DNA from: Berberis thunbergii
Taxonomy: Eukaryota > Streptophyta > Magnoliopsida > Ranunculales > Berberidaceae
DNA: 64,000 bases
Direction of reading: 5' to 3'
Assembly (NCBI GenBank): GCA_003290165.1
Contig: QNQO01005785.1
Span: 496,001-560,000, forward strand
Below the pieces are notes generated by a model, which was given only the letters and a program-made list of their open reading frames with translations, searched no databases and was not told the origin of the DNA. Below are positions 21,345 to 33,185 of this stretch, piece after piece (the stretch's first letter is position 1; the number at the start of each line of letters is the position of its first letter). Made by a program: the position numbers and the translations under genes.

Positions 21345-22838
21345 CGGGTCTCTAGTGGCAAGTGTGTGCGGGAGCTCACCGCACCTCAGCAAGCTTGCCC
21401 CATGCAATAGCGTCCTCAATGTCTGGTGCGAGTCATCTCAAGCACCATCCAACTCACGATGCGAACAAACTCCTAAGCATAGGCACAACAGGCATTACAG
21501 CAAGGTAGAGACACTTACACTAATATCAACATGCACATACTACGAGTCTGTACAGAATCAAATGTAACAGACGCATAACCATAATCAGTTAGGCAATTTT
21601 CATAAATCCACGACTACGCTAGAGTCCTAACATGACCCAATTCACCACAATAAATTCATACGAGTCGAACTATCATACATGCTCAAAACTTAGCAATCTA
21701 CGGTAAAACATGACATACTATGCAAACTCAAAAACGAAACATATAAGCCCAATGCCATTACACCAAAGCCTAATCACACCCAAATTCAACAACTATTCGA
21801 TTTCATTCTTGTATATCATGATTTCAGAAAACTCAATACATAATTCATTCACTAAATAACCAACACAACCATCTAAACCTCCAAAAACTCCAAATTTCAA
21901 ACTTGTATTCAATTATACACAATCGACGGTATAATGTAAAAATTAAATTCAAGATTTAAAATAATTAATTCTCAAAATAAATATTATAGTTACACTCACC
22001 TGAGCGGAATGGGTTTTCGGAACCCAAATCCTACCGGTCGAAGCTTCCAACTCTTGAAACAACGAATGCGGGACCAAGGAATTTTTTAAACGGCAAGGTG
22101 GACTCAAAAGTGAGCAAACTAATCGAAAACTGGAAAATGAAATAAGTTACAACCGGCGCGTGACTGGAAGAAAAACTTACAGGCAAATAAAATTTGGCAA
22201 ACACCCCGATGAAACCAAAGTTCGGCAAAAACTCGTTGAAACCCACCCTACTCTGGCCTGATCTCTTCCGAACAGCACAACAGACCGAAAATAGGTCCAA
22301 GAACACCCGAAATCATGAATTTGCAGCTCACCCACACACCGAAAGCCCGGATTCACGCCAAAGAACCTTCCTAACGGACATGCACACTGATTGTTTTTGA
22401 AAATTCTTGCCAACCCTTAAACCACCCTTGCATGTGGGGTTTACAGGTTCCAAATGACGCCACAAATGCCCCTTACAGGGTTGATCGGAGCTACGCAATC
22501 CGATCAGTCAAAGCAAACACTGATTGCCCACACAATCTGAGATTTTCGATTTTTAAAACGAAAAACTGAAGCAAGAAGAAGAGGGGAGAAAGATGAAGAA
22601 AAATGAGGAGGATATGAGGTTTGGGGGGAGAAATCGGAAAATCCAACAAGATTTCGCCGGAGAAAAAGAGAATGAAGGGAGAAAACGCTCCCTGGAAGAA
22701 AAAAAGGAAAAAAAAGAAAGAAGAAGAAGGGAGGGGGTTTTCTCTTAATAGGTGGGTGGCTATTTGCCCCCATCGGATTTCTGAGTACACCCCACTTCCA
22801 AACAACTTTTTTTTAAAACAAAATCGACAGATATTACA
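21345..22838 (-). mobile_element. LTR-like segment in inverted orientation
   Basis: On the minus strand a start TGTAATATCTG at 22,838 is followed by a TATA-like CTATTAAGAG (about 22,748) and a pyrimidine-rich leader, then AT-rich DNA without ORFs, as in a Ty3 LTR. Short blocks (ctcgcaccag, cgctattg, catgggg) are shared with the plus-strand LTR, so the two may be of one family. The inner border is uncertain. It truncates the 5' end of Tat-like element 2. Confidence 0.45.
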
Positions 22839-22899
22839 CCAAGCGTCCTGCGGCGCTACTACGGACCCTCGGACGGACTTAGTAGTAACCCAAATGAGT

Positions 22900-24110
22900 C
22901 ACATAACAAAGATGCTGGAGAAGATCACCCAAGAACACATTCAATCAACCGATCTTGTTCAAGCGCCGCCACAATAGAGCTTCACCAATTGAACACAAGG
23001 AAGTGACGAAGTCCCAACAGAGAAACTTTGAAAGTAAAAAGCTCCCTCGAGGCAAAAATCCACTGTGTGAAGGAACGCTTAACAAAATCCCGTTCAGAAT
23101 AGAAGTCATAAATCCCAACATACTGTATAAGTTAGAAAAACCGTCATTCTCTGACGCCCTCATGAAAACGATAATGCCGAAAAAGTTCACTCCGACAAAA
23201 TTCTAAGTATACGATGGTACTTCCGACTTAACTGATCACCTGAGACACTTCCACCACATGATGGCCCTGAAGGAGACCATGAAGTCAATCTTATGCAAGA
23301 TATTCCCGATCACGTCAACAGCAATGAACTGGTTCAACAGCCTACCACCAAGGTCAATAAATTCCTTTCAAGATTTGGCTACCACTTTTATTACCAGATT
23401 CATCGGAAGCCAGTAGATGAGGAAAGGGCCACACTACCTCCTGCATATCAGGCAGGAGCTCGAAGAGACAATACGGGAATATGTCACCCACTTTACCAAT
23501 GAATTGACAATGATTGATGGATGTAGTGACGACACAACCGCTGCAACCTTTGTGGTCGGATTGAAGATTGGCCATTTTTTATGCTCTTAACCTGGAACCT
23601 CCAAAAGGCATGGCAATCTTGCTAAAAATAGCACAAAAACATATCTCCCTTGAGGAGATGAAGGCGGCCAGGAGGAAAAATGACCAAGAAAGGTAAAATC
23701 TTTCAAGGAAATGAAAAAGAAAGGAAGAAAGAATACGGGATGACGAACAACTGGAGGGTAGCAACCCATCGAAGAAATATCGAAATGGAGAAAAGAGTGA
23801 TTAGCGACAACAAGAATCCGAGAAGTTACAACCAACGTGGCATCGACACGAGCGAGTAACAATTGTGATAAAGGCCACATACAAGCCATATACAACCCTG
23901 CAAACAAGTTGAGCAAATATACCAAAGCACATAGCTAAATGGGATAACGTCAACTGGACACTTAGAATGAGAGGAGGCCCGGAAGGGAGAGACAAAAGCT
24001 AATACTGCTCCTTCCCTAAGGATCATGGACTCGATACCAAAGACTGCTACAATTTAAAAGACAAAATCAAGCATTGGGCTCATAAAAAGACGACTCGACG
24101 AGTTCATCAA
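22900..24110 (+). pseudogene. Tat-type gag of element 2, degenerate
   Basis: The gag core is recognisable: FSDALMKTIMPKKFTPTKF (23,143 on), then in another frame YDGTSDLTDHLRHF, TAMNWFNSLPP and a region rich in EETIREYVTHF (to about 23,570). A knuckle-like stretch CSFPKDHGLDTKDC follows near 24,005; one expected His is replaced by Pro. Stops (for example near 23,416) and frameshifts disrupt it. Gag normally forms the particle; this copy cannot. Confidence 0.65.
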
Positions 24111-24454
24111 AATGCCAGATAAACAGCTCACATGGAAGGAGAAAACAAAAAATGATGCCAGATCAAAAGAAAAACCTAGAGAGCTAATATATGCCACACA
24201 CTGCATAGCCAGAAGAAGCAAAACACACGAAGTAGCCGGGAAAACTTCTCACTCGAGAACTGATTTATATCAGAACAAGGATCATGACAAGATATTTCAC
24301 GAATGCATAAAATATATAGAAGTTTGCATCAACCAACTAATACGAGCCAAAAGATCTTACCGGCGGATGCAAGCTCGATCCGAATCACTAACGACAAAAC
24401 TAACAGTAAGAGACTCGACCAAACCCTGATGGTTGACACCAAACACGGAGCCAA

Positions 24455-24546
24455 CATCAGCATAATTGGACAATTTGGTGATGATGTAAGCATGATTGGA
24501 CAATTCAGTGCTGATGCAAGCATGATTGGACAATTTGGTGTGACAA
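24455..24546. repeat. Short 30-bp tandem repeat, three units
   Basis: cat(a/g)attggacaatt recurs at 24,461, 24,491 and 24,521. In the frame 24,303-24,578 it gives a 10-residue repeat around SMIGQFGD. Confidence 0.75.
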
Positions 24547-24950
24547 AAGGTCGATCGGACAGTTTGATGAAAACATAAGCATGATCGAACAAGCCAATAC
24601 TACTCAGCCATCGGATAGAAAAACACCTTGAGCCTACTAGTCACGACATCATATACGACAAACGAGGATGAAACAAAGAAAAACAAAGCAACAAAAATAC
24701 CAATCTCTAATACGAAGACCAACAATGAGCAAAGGAAGGCAAAGCAAACCGTACTTCGAACCAACGTAAATGCCTTATTAGGTAAGGTTGGTGAAAACAT
24801 AAAAAAAAGGGGAATATCAATAAGATTACGAATTCAGAGCCCCAAATTTTTGTGCGGACAACAAAATAGATACGTCAATGAATTGGCCATACAGGGCAAT
24901 CAACGACAAAAGTCGGATATATATAACTTCTGGTCTGATCAACCACGTAG

Positions 24951-25440
24951 TAAAAGTTTGACACCCGAGTCAATTAAACACAAAAACTTCGAGTCGACTG
25001 AGATGTCGAGTTAACGAAGTAAAAGTTGGACACCCGAATCAACTAAACACAAAAATATCGAATTCACAGAGATGTCAAGTTAACGAAGTAAAGGTTAGAC
25101 ATCTGAGTCAACTAAACATAGAAACTTCGAGTCGACCGAGATGTCGAGTTAACGAAGTAAAAGTTGGACACCCGAGTAAACTAAACACAGAAACTTCAAG
25201 TCAATCGAGATGTCGAGTTAACGAAGTAAAAGTTGGACACCCAAGTCAACTAAACATAAAAACTTCGAGTCGACTAAGATGTCGAGTTAATGAATTAAAA
25301 GTTGGACACCTGAGTCAACTAACCACATAAACTTCGAGTCGACCGAGATGTCGAGTCAACGAAGTAAAGGTTAGACACCCGAGTCAGCCTATCACAAAAA
25401 ACTTTGAGTCGGCCAAGATGTCGAGTTAACAAAGTAAATG
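24951..25440. repeat. 69-bp minisatellite of Tat-like element 2
   Basis: The marker aagttggacaccc and its variants recur every 69 bp (24,956, 25,025, 25,094, 25,163, 25,232, 25,301, 25,370), about seven units. The gagttaacgaagtaa core puts a stop in each unit in the sense frame, so the array is not coding. Confidence 0.9.
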
Positions 25441-25719
25441 CTCAACAAACAAGTTAACTTAACAAAATGACTTCGAGTTGACAAACACATTGAATCGACA
25501 AAGTCGGAATTAGGGGAACAAATCAATATGATTCGAGGAAGTACAAGCAAATGAAACTCTTTGTGGCAAATCAAGAAGGACAACATTGACCCACCGTTAG
25601 TCGAACGACGAGCCAAAGCACAAAAACAACTATAAAAGAATGTAAAGCAAAATCCACGACAACTACAACAAAATTGAAAAGAATAGAAACAACAAAGTCA
25701 ACTTTTATTGATAATCCTA

Positions 25720-28197
25720 CTCTGTTACATCCGAAGAAGGAAATAAAGAAGTAGGGGAAGAAACAAAAGCAATGACAGGATCATCACTCGCAGGAACAGG
25801 AGAAGAACTCTTTTCGGGAGAAGGGAGTAATAATGGCTCTGGGGCGCTTGATGGTAGAAGAAGTGATGGCTCCTCAGCTGTTGAATTAGATTCTTCGATA
25901 TTGTCGTCGTCAAAAGCTTCACCAACCAGGTGACGATACTTGGACAAATCTTCACCGAGCCCCTTGATATAATCAAAAAGCTTGACCTGTTGTCAGCAAC
26001 TCGCTTCCAATCTTAGGCTTCAACTATACGAAGCCTATCCTTAGTAGCAACGAGTTCATTTTTTGTCGCGGCAAGCTGCTCTTCAGTGGTAGAGAGCATA
26101 CCGGAAGCATCTGCCTTGACATCATCAAGCACAACAATTATCTGTTCTACCCGCCTCTTATCAATATCACACATAACGAATTTCTCTAATTCAGCAAAAG
26201 AAGTTTCATCAAAAGTTGTTTTATCAGTGGGTAACTCTTTTTCCACATCACGTAGACGGGTGAAACCCCATCTAACTTGGCTTTCAAAGAGTCAAACTCA
26301 GCAGGAGATTTATCCCGCATACTTTTCGCCTCCACCAATGGCTTTCGAGCAGTCCCTGCAGCTTTCTCTGATTCCACGCATTGCATTTTCAACACATCAA
26401 ATTTGAGAAAGAACATGAGAAAACACCAACAACAATGTCGCCAATTTCCTTTCCAACAAAGCCACATTATCACAACCAGCTCGATAGACCGAGCCCATCA
26501 CCCCTGCATAGGCGAGATGATTCATCTCATCCATTATCTGCTCAAGACTGTGATCGATGTGATCAAACTGATCTAGTACGTACATCGAAGGCCTTTCCAC
26601 CAACTGCCCGTGCCACTCATTTACCAACCTACGTGCACCGTTCTGCACGTCAAGCTGAGTTAACCAATAAAGCTTACCATCCAACTTGATACTGATATCC
26701 TTCGAGCCAGGCTCAGTCCAACCAACCTGCAGATGAAAGAAACTAGGATCCGGGAGCACTGAATAACCACCCTCGATAGCAAGAAAAACAGAGCAATAGC
26801 AGTGACAACGAAAAAACCACTTTTACCCTCCTATCGAGAAGCATCCGTTGTAAGGGAAGGGCTAACAGTAACAGCAGAAACAGAAGAAACCTGACGAACA
26901 GGAGAGGAAACTAAGAACTCGACTGCTTCACTGACATCAATAGAAGGAGGAGGAGAGTGATCCTTGAAACTCTTATCACCACCAATGTCTTTAGATTGAT
27001 CCATCGCTAGCTGAAGCATTTTTTCATTAATGACCCGGGGATCATCGTTAGACAACTCAACAACGTCCGAGACACTGTAAGCAAAAATAAGCTTTTTTCA
27101 TTATCATCCAGCGGACAAGTAGTCTCCTTCTCACTCTTTTTCAACATGAGCTTCAACTCCTTAGCCTCTCGAAATAATCACGATTTCCTTTTGCAACATC
27201 ATCGTGAGAAGTTGAGAAAGACTTGGGCGAGACACAACCCCTGTAACATTCTGAACAGGATTTGGACGTGACACAATCCGAGCTAAACCACGATTCGAAA
27301 GTCGTTTCTTCCTCGGAACCCGACCAAGGTCTACCGACAATCGCCTTGACAGACATGTAAACATCGCAAGCTTTCTTTTTTCTTGAAGTAGAAACTGTTA
27401 TATCAATAGGAGCATTGAGATCTATAACACACCGATCCAACTCACTTCCCAATCAATGCTAGCATCACTAACGCCAGCACGGGCAACAAAGGCCTTACCA
27501 CGTGACTCAGTAAATAGAACTCGTTCCACTTCACTCATAGTGTACAAACCACTAAGTTTTAGGATACCCTCGAAAAGAAATGCCTCCACAGGAAAACGGT
27601 AAAGCTTCAAGAATTGGTCACTGATCTTCTACTCCTCAGCAGTTAAGTGAAGATTCTTCCATTTATTGGCGAAATGATCGAAAAATCAAATGACCTCGCA
27701 ATTGGAGGTAGTCGGAATTCACGGAAGCATAAAACCAAGACCGCGACCAATCGCAAATGTCATTGTTGTTTCTCGAAACACTCTGGAGAATGGAGAAAAT
27801 AGATATCCATGTTCACCAATAGACCAACCACTGAATGCAAAACCTTTCCAATCAAAGGAATGTCAGATAGAATAACACTCGCGTAAGAAGAGACCATCAC
27901 CTTCCAACCATTAGGGCCCATTTGGGCAGGATGAATACCCAAGTTAAGATACTTCCAAAACAACTCCAGAACTGGAAATCGAAAGCCAGAAGAAAACATG
28001 CACGAATATAGTGCGATGTACCCAACCTTCAGATTACAAGGGCTATCATCCTGTCCAGGCAGGATAATCTCGAGATCAGGCGAAAAATTATAATCAGAAC
28101 AAAGATTGTCCAGCGTCGCCTAAGAAGCTCTGTTGGGAAAATAATGAACCTCACACAGAGTTAGCGACTTACTACTTAGCTTATCACCAACAAACAT
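25720..28197 (-). pseudogene. Antisense gene of Tat-like element 2 (Transposase_28-like family)
   Basis: ATG at 28,197 opens MFVGDKLSSKSLTL. Then comes the family's N-terminal domain with FSSGFRFPVLELFW and AQMGPNGWKVM (27,999-27,760). A middle region follows (27,610-26,831). After it comes a helical segment with MNHLAYAGVMG (about 26,520), the counterpart of LTHAGMVG in element 1. Coiled-coil-like Glu/Lys-rich stretches and a Ser/Pro-rich end follow (to 25,720). An intron acceptor is likely near 27,080. Frames are broken, so it is a pseudogene. Function is unknown; domain order and opposite polarity to gag are the same in both elements. Confidence 0.6.
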
Positions 28198-28300
28198 TGT
28201 TGGAAAATAGAGAATTAATGAAAACAAATAAGACAAAGGGATGAGCAAACCCTAAATTCAAAGATAGCGTGAAGAGGGAAAATGAAATCGTCACATATCT

Positions 28301-28307
28301 TTTTATA
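28301..28307 (-). promoter_or_regulatory. TATA box of the antisense gene in Tat-like element 2
   Basis: TATAAAA on the minus strand lies 110 bp upstream of the ATG at 28,197, mirroring the 108-bp spacing in element 1. It is followed by a pyrimidine-rich leader of about 100 bp. Confidence 0.6.
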
Positions 28308-28514
28308 GAGCCAAGCAATGAAGGGATGGCTTATGGGACAACATGCAAGATATGATAACTACGCGAAATCCAAAAAATGTGCACAAAAACGAGTGGGCAA
28401 GCAAAAAATCGAGACACCAACTCGCGAAAAATTACTGAAAACATTAAATACAGGGTAATGATGGAATTGAAAGGTAAATCACAAAGTTAGTGGCCACGTC
28501 AGCATGCCCACAAA

Positions 28515-28526
28515 CTAAAGGGGGAG
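28515..28526 (+). promoter_or_regulatory. Polypurine tract of Tat-like element 2
   Basis: ctaaagggggag lies just before the 3' LTR, where the plus-strand primer for retrotransposon DNA synthesis is expected. The equivalent site in element 1 reads aactagggagag. Confidence 0.65.
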
Positions 28527-28533
28527 TAGTTGA

Positions 28534-29098
28534 TGATACATCAAAATAGACCGATCATCACGGTCGTACATGTGGCATAGGGATTCAACACGAGGATATA
28601 ACGTCCAGCCTATTGGCCAGTTCAAAAAGCCCAGGAAGAATAAAGCTGATTACAAAGGCCCAGACGAGATCCGCCAATGAGGAGACGTAAACAAAACCCG
28701 AATCCAGACCTAAACGAATCAGAGCCTGAATCTAGGCCCGACACGAGTTATCTTATAAAAAAGAGGAATGTTGCACTAAAAAAGAGTTGTGGAGGGAGTT
28801 ACGCCTCCACAAACACATCTCCATTAAAGATGAGACTGTTAAAAGAAACATCTTCTTCCGTTGCGCCTCACATGCTTAAGTGACGCAGAGAGTTAACTGC
28901 GACCATTATAAAAGGTAAATAGAACATTCGACAGAGGTATGCAATTTTAACTGAGTTTTGTCCAGATTTACTTCATTTTCCAACAAAATTACTGACTTAA
29001 GCATCGGAGTGCATTCGGCTACCAAAATTGTGGTCCTTGGCAGTCTAACGATTGTTTTGCAGGTCAAACTCACATGAGGACGATTTTTGGACGTATCA
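28534..29098 (+). repeat. 3' LTR of Tat-like element 2
   Basis: It starts TGATAC and ends GTATCA, a 6-bp terminal inverted repeat. A TATA-like ATTATAAAAGG lies near 28,908. Near 28,990 is acttaagcatcggagtgc, resembling the acttgagcgtcggag phrase common in plant Tat LTRs. The start is homologous to the element 1 LTR. Confidence 0.65.
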
Positions 29099-29101
29099 TT
29101 A

Positions 29102-29150
<49 letters not shown>

Positions 29151-29151
29151 T
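29099..29151. repeat. (AAT)n microsatellite
   Basis: About 16 AAT units lie directly after the LTR end. Length polymorphism is likely. Confidence 0.95.
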
Positions 29152-29739
29152 TGTTGATTGCTATTATAAAGCTAAGGTCAAATCTGAAGTGAAAACTAAC
29201 ATTAGTTTTTGGTCCCAAACTCGTCAGTTGACTACAATATGGTTGTTGGAATGTGTAAGTGTCAACATTTCATATGATAATGACTTTATATAACCAACTA
29301 CTTAAACCTTTCGAGGCGTCTATTATCATATGCTCAAGATAATACCGCAAAACCTTGACACTATTGATAGGTTCAAAAACCTGTGGTCATTAGGTTTTTC
29401 ATGGTTTCATCATCTCCGTGTTCTTCGTTTTCACCCACCATTACTCTTTCACCTTCAATCAAATTTATTTTTGTAAAAAAAAATAATATATATATATATT
29501 CACACCTTATTTCCCACAACCTGAACTTCATCATCAATCTGTTTGTTTCAACTCACAACCATCTCTTACCCTGTCGATTTCTAAACAGTCCTACAAACCC
29601 ACTTCCATCATCTATGTATCCATTAAAACCCAAATTAGACTTCCCAATCATAATATTCAACACTCAAATCATTACATCAATTCGTAAAACCAATTCAAAA
29701 CCCACTTCCATATCATTTCTTGCCGACATTGATGCTCGA

Positions 29740-29890
29740 GGGCAATTCATTGTTGAACTAGTGGCAATCTTGACTAGAAGGATGGTTTCTCACCATTACA
29801 GAGTTGTCACGCGTGTACTCATCAATAGTCCAATGGCACTAGAGATACTACTACATGGGAAGATTGTTCCAGTATTCAGGCATCATTTCC
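29740..29890 (+). pseudogene. Ty3 integrase C-terminal/chromodomain-like fragment
   Basis: In the frame 29,383-29,943, GQF....AILTRRMVSHHYRVVT parallels [20 protein letters not shown] and the following RVVTQVL of the chromovirus-like element at 47,640-47,740. The rest of the frame is unrelated. It is a relic. Confidence 0.5.
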
Positions 29891-30350
29891 TCAATTTAAT
29901 CTTTTATGACAAAGATTTTACAAAGTTTAAGCAAATGTCATAGTTGTTATGTATCACAAAACATATCAACAAAATAGGAGAGACATATTCAATTGAAATA
30001 TAATAAACATGGGTATGCTAGCCTTTATTATGTTGTTACATGTAGCCCTTGTTACTTCCAAAACCACCAATTGTTGTGGGTGCTCTCAAAACAAAGTTGT
30101 TTTGTGACACCACCACTTCCACTGTTTAATACCATCACCTAAAAACTCATTTTTTTTGAACCCAATCTCGTGTCGATTTATATATATTGTTTAATCAACG
30201 AAGGTGGCAAGATCAAGATAAAACAGTGACGATGAGGGAGGGGTGGTGGAGGAGGGGGTTGTTGGATGAAAAGAAGGGCTATTGGAGGAGATGAGTAGAA
30301 GATGAAAGGTGGTGGTGTTAATAGCAAGTAGTGGTGTTAGATTGTGTTAG

Positions 30351-30520
30351 ATAGAGGTGGGCATCCCATCCCACAATCTCGACCCCGTCCCATCTCATCC
30401 AAATTTTTTCGGGTCTTTTTGGGGTTGATCAAACTCATCATGATCTCATCCCATCCTGATCTAAAGTGGGATGGGATCGAGATGAAGATTTTCAATCCCA
30501 CCCATCCCATCTCGTCCCGT
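30351..30520. repeat. GGTGGGCATCCCATCCC-type repeat
   Basis: Starts TAGAGGTGGGCATCCC and continues with alternating CATCCC/GGGATG blocks, like the fragment at 1,985. It is probably one end of a DNA transposon family; no partner end or target duplication was found. Confidence 0.4.
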
Positions 30521-32312
30521 CCTCAACTTATTTATTTAATATTTATTATTATTAAAGAAAATTGTACATGAAGGCGTGTCCTGAACACACTATCCTAAAA
30601 TTGAAAACCCACCTACAATACAATGGCTAACCAGTTCAGCGACTTCTTCTCCTTGTATCGGTTATGGTCTTACAGATCATGAACATATTCAAAGATACTT
30701 AACTATCCTTTGGATTTCGTGCAGGTGAGACATCTCGCGGTGGTAATTGTAAGCATATCAAGCAAGTATATGAATGTGAAATGGTTATAAATACATTTCT
30801 TTTTTGTAAGTGTCAACGACTATTAGAAAGATTTTGTATGTATCTGACGCAAAGGAATCAACTCTTGTAGCTGCACAAGAACTCCTAAGCTCATCCACGT
30901 TCGTGGAAGTTGAAATAGAAAGAGAGAACCATGCATAACTACAATAAGCAAATGAAAGCGATCCTCGACTTTAGAGTCCCTATGAAATCTTGTTGAACCT
31001 ATGCTCGTCTTTCAGTTCAGTTCCACAGTGAGCTCTATTTTAATGAGCTTTAATTGTTGTCAGCTTTTATTTCTACATCCATGGTCACCACTTCAAATGA
31101 ATTCTCGGAATACCAAGCCTATTAAATTGTTGACCGTCAAATAGTGAAGAAAACCTATATTTCTCCTTTGCTACAACATGTCTTGATGTTGTGTTCCTCA
31201 TCATAATATTCATTATCATCCATCAAGAGAACTAAATTTGATACTCGGAGCAAGGAAATGACGGTTACAGTCTAGTTTTTAATCATTAGGAACCATGCTA
31301 CCATTAATCCCATTGGTTTTGGTTATTTCGTGTTTGGTTTTGGAAATGTTTCAAACAAGATTAGGAACCACTTGGAGCCACGATATCATTTGCTTCTTGT
31401 TCCTTTTTACTAGCCAACACATCCATAGAAAACACCATTGATACATGCAAATGATAGTGGATATTCAATACCTTGTGGTGCGTCCAAATCTGGTCTCCTG
31501 AAAATCCGACCTACAAAACAAGTGTTAGATTGCCAAATACCACTTTTTTTTTATGGCCGAAGACATTCTAATGCTTAAGTCAGTAAATCAGTGGGAGATA
31601 AAACTTAATCTTGATGAGAATTCAGTTAAAATTGTATAGTGTTGATGGAATAATCAGATCTCCATCTCATACATTTTCTTTTACCTTATGTAATATGTGT
31701 ATTAATGATTGTCTTCCTTCATTGAGATGTGTCATTGGGGAAGTAATTTACGCCATGACTTATCTCCTTCGTAACGGTTCTTCCATAATTATGATGGTTT
31801 GCACCAAGTATATGGTCACGATCGGGTGATAATTTGATACATCATCATCTTGATTTCATGAGGTTACTAAGTATATTTTGTTGTACCAAAATTTCAAATC
31901 TCTTTGATATCAAATGAGGCCGTGATGAGGTCTAACTTATTTCAATCCCGTCCCCAAGATAAAGCAACAAGATAAAATCATAATGAGGAAGGTAGTGGTG
32001 ACCGTTGAGGGAGTGTTACTCAGACGATGGTGTCACAAAACACCAGCCTAGAATAATGCAAGGGATGATCTACGAAGAAACGAGTGAGGTAAATTAGAGA
32101 AAAATATCTTGTTATAACAGCGACAAAAGACCCAGAACACTGTGTTGGAATCTTATCTGTTTCGCCACAGGAGACGAGTTTCTGCAATAAGCATCTCCGT
32201 TTTGCATTTCCTTTCTCTACTGGTTCAATGTTCTTCTATCGTTCAATCACCAAATATATTTGAAGAAATTCCTGAGTGAACACTATTACTAACATCCAGT
32301 TAGAAGCACAAA

Positions 32313-33185
32313 ATGCAAATGGCTTTCTCTTCTCGTACAGCCAAACTAACAGAACTCCCACTTCTTCACAACTCATTCCATCTACGCTCTTCTTACTCTT
32401 CTCTCCATCTCCTCCTCTCACATTCATATTCTACACTCAACATTTCCTGCTCCATCCGAACCACACAGCAGAACAACCGACGAACCCATAGAAGCCACTC
32501 TGACTCTCGTAGAACATCCGCTCCTTGGCTCAACAACTGGCCTTCTGGGGATTCTAGGGGAGGCACAAAGACCCGGGAAGAAACAAGGCCCAGAAACAAT
32601 TCCAATTCACGGCGGCGAAGGAAGGAGGAGGAGGAAGCGGAAGATGAAGGAGATGGGGTGGGGCATCAGCATTTTGATGGGGATAGAGGGAGGAGCTCAA
32701 TCGAAAGAATTGTTCACAGGTTGAGAAACTTGGGGTTAGATGATGAAGAGGGAGAGGTGGAGGAGGGGGCTGGAGATGATGAGGAGGATGAGGAAGTGGA
32801 GGGTGGTGGTGAGGAGAAATTGGGGGATTTGTTGCAAAGAAATTGGAGCCGGCCGGATGCGATTCTTCGAGATGAGGAGAAGGATGATGAGACATTGTTG
32901 CCATGGGAGAGAGGTGAGAGTTGGAGGGAGGACGAGGACGGGAGAGGGAAGGCTAGAAGACCGAGGGCACCTTCAATGGCAGAGCTGACTATTGAGGATG
33001 TGGAGTTGAGAAGATTGAGGACTCTGGGGATGACATTAAAGGAGAGGATTAATATACCGAAAGCTGGACTTACACAGGTCATTCTTGATAAAATTCATGA
33101 TAAGTGGAGGAGGTCGGAGTTGGTGAGGCTTAAATTTCATGAGACTCTCGCACATGATATGAGGACGGCACACGAAATTGTTGAG
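32313..33185 (+). CDS. CFM3: CFM3 exon 1
   Basis: Holds the transit peptide region, [15 protein letters not shown] (conserved helix), acidic repeats, and the first two thirds of CRM domain 1 ([30 protein letters not shown]), ending HEIVE with donor gttggt in phase 0. Confidence 0.9.

Larger units (their letters stand above)
22839..29098 (+). mobile_element. Tat-like Ty3 retrotransposon 2 (pol-less, 5' LTR missing)
   Basis: Order is gag (22,900-24,110), short 30-bp repeats, 69-bp minisatellite (24,951-25,440), antisense gene on the minus strand (28,197-25,720), polypurine tract and 3' LTR (28,534-29,098). It has the same layout as the minus-strand element at 11,971-20,485. No RT, RNase H or integrase motif is present. 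The 5' LTR is cut off by the inverted LTR segment at 22,838. Confidence 0.7.
29152..32312. other. Intergenic region between the Tat-like elements and CFM3
   Basis: It is mostly unrecognised AT-rich DNA. It holds a degenerate retrotransposon fragment (29,740-29,890) and a TAGAGGTGGGCATCCC repeat (30,351). Short frames (29,383-29,943; 31,611-31,829) carry no other family motif. The last few hundred bases should contain the CFM3 promoter and 5' UTR, but no convincing TATA box was picked. Confidence 0.5.

Noticed and set aside
20486..22838. A single complete LTR retrotransposon between the two Tat-like elements
   Set aside because: The two LTR-like blocks are in opposite orientation, flanks differ (tcacc against ccaag), and no internal pol region exists.
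29087..29293. Poly-Asn ORF over the AAT microsatellite
   Set aside because: Asparagine run is a by-product of the (AAT)n repeat; flanking codons have no family features.
32554..33082. Long minus-strand ORFs opposite CFM3 exon 1
   Set aside because: Proline/serine-rich shadows of the Glu/Gly-rich coding strand; no motif of their own.
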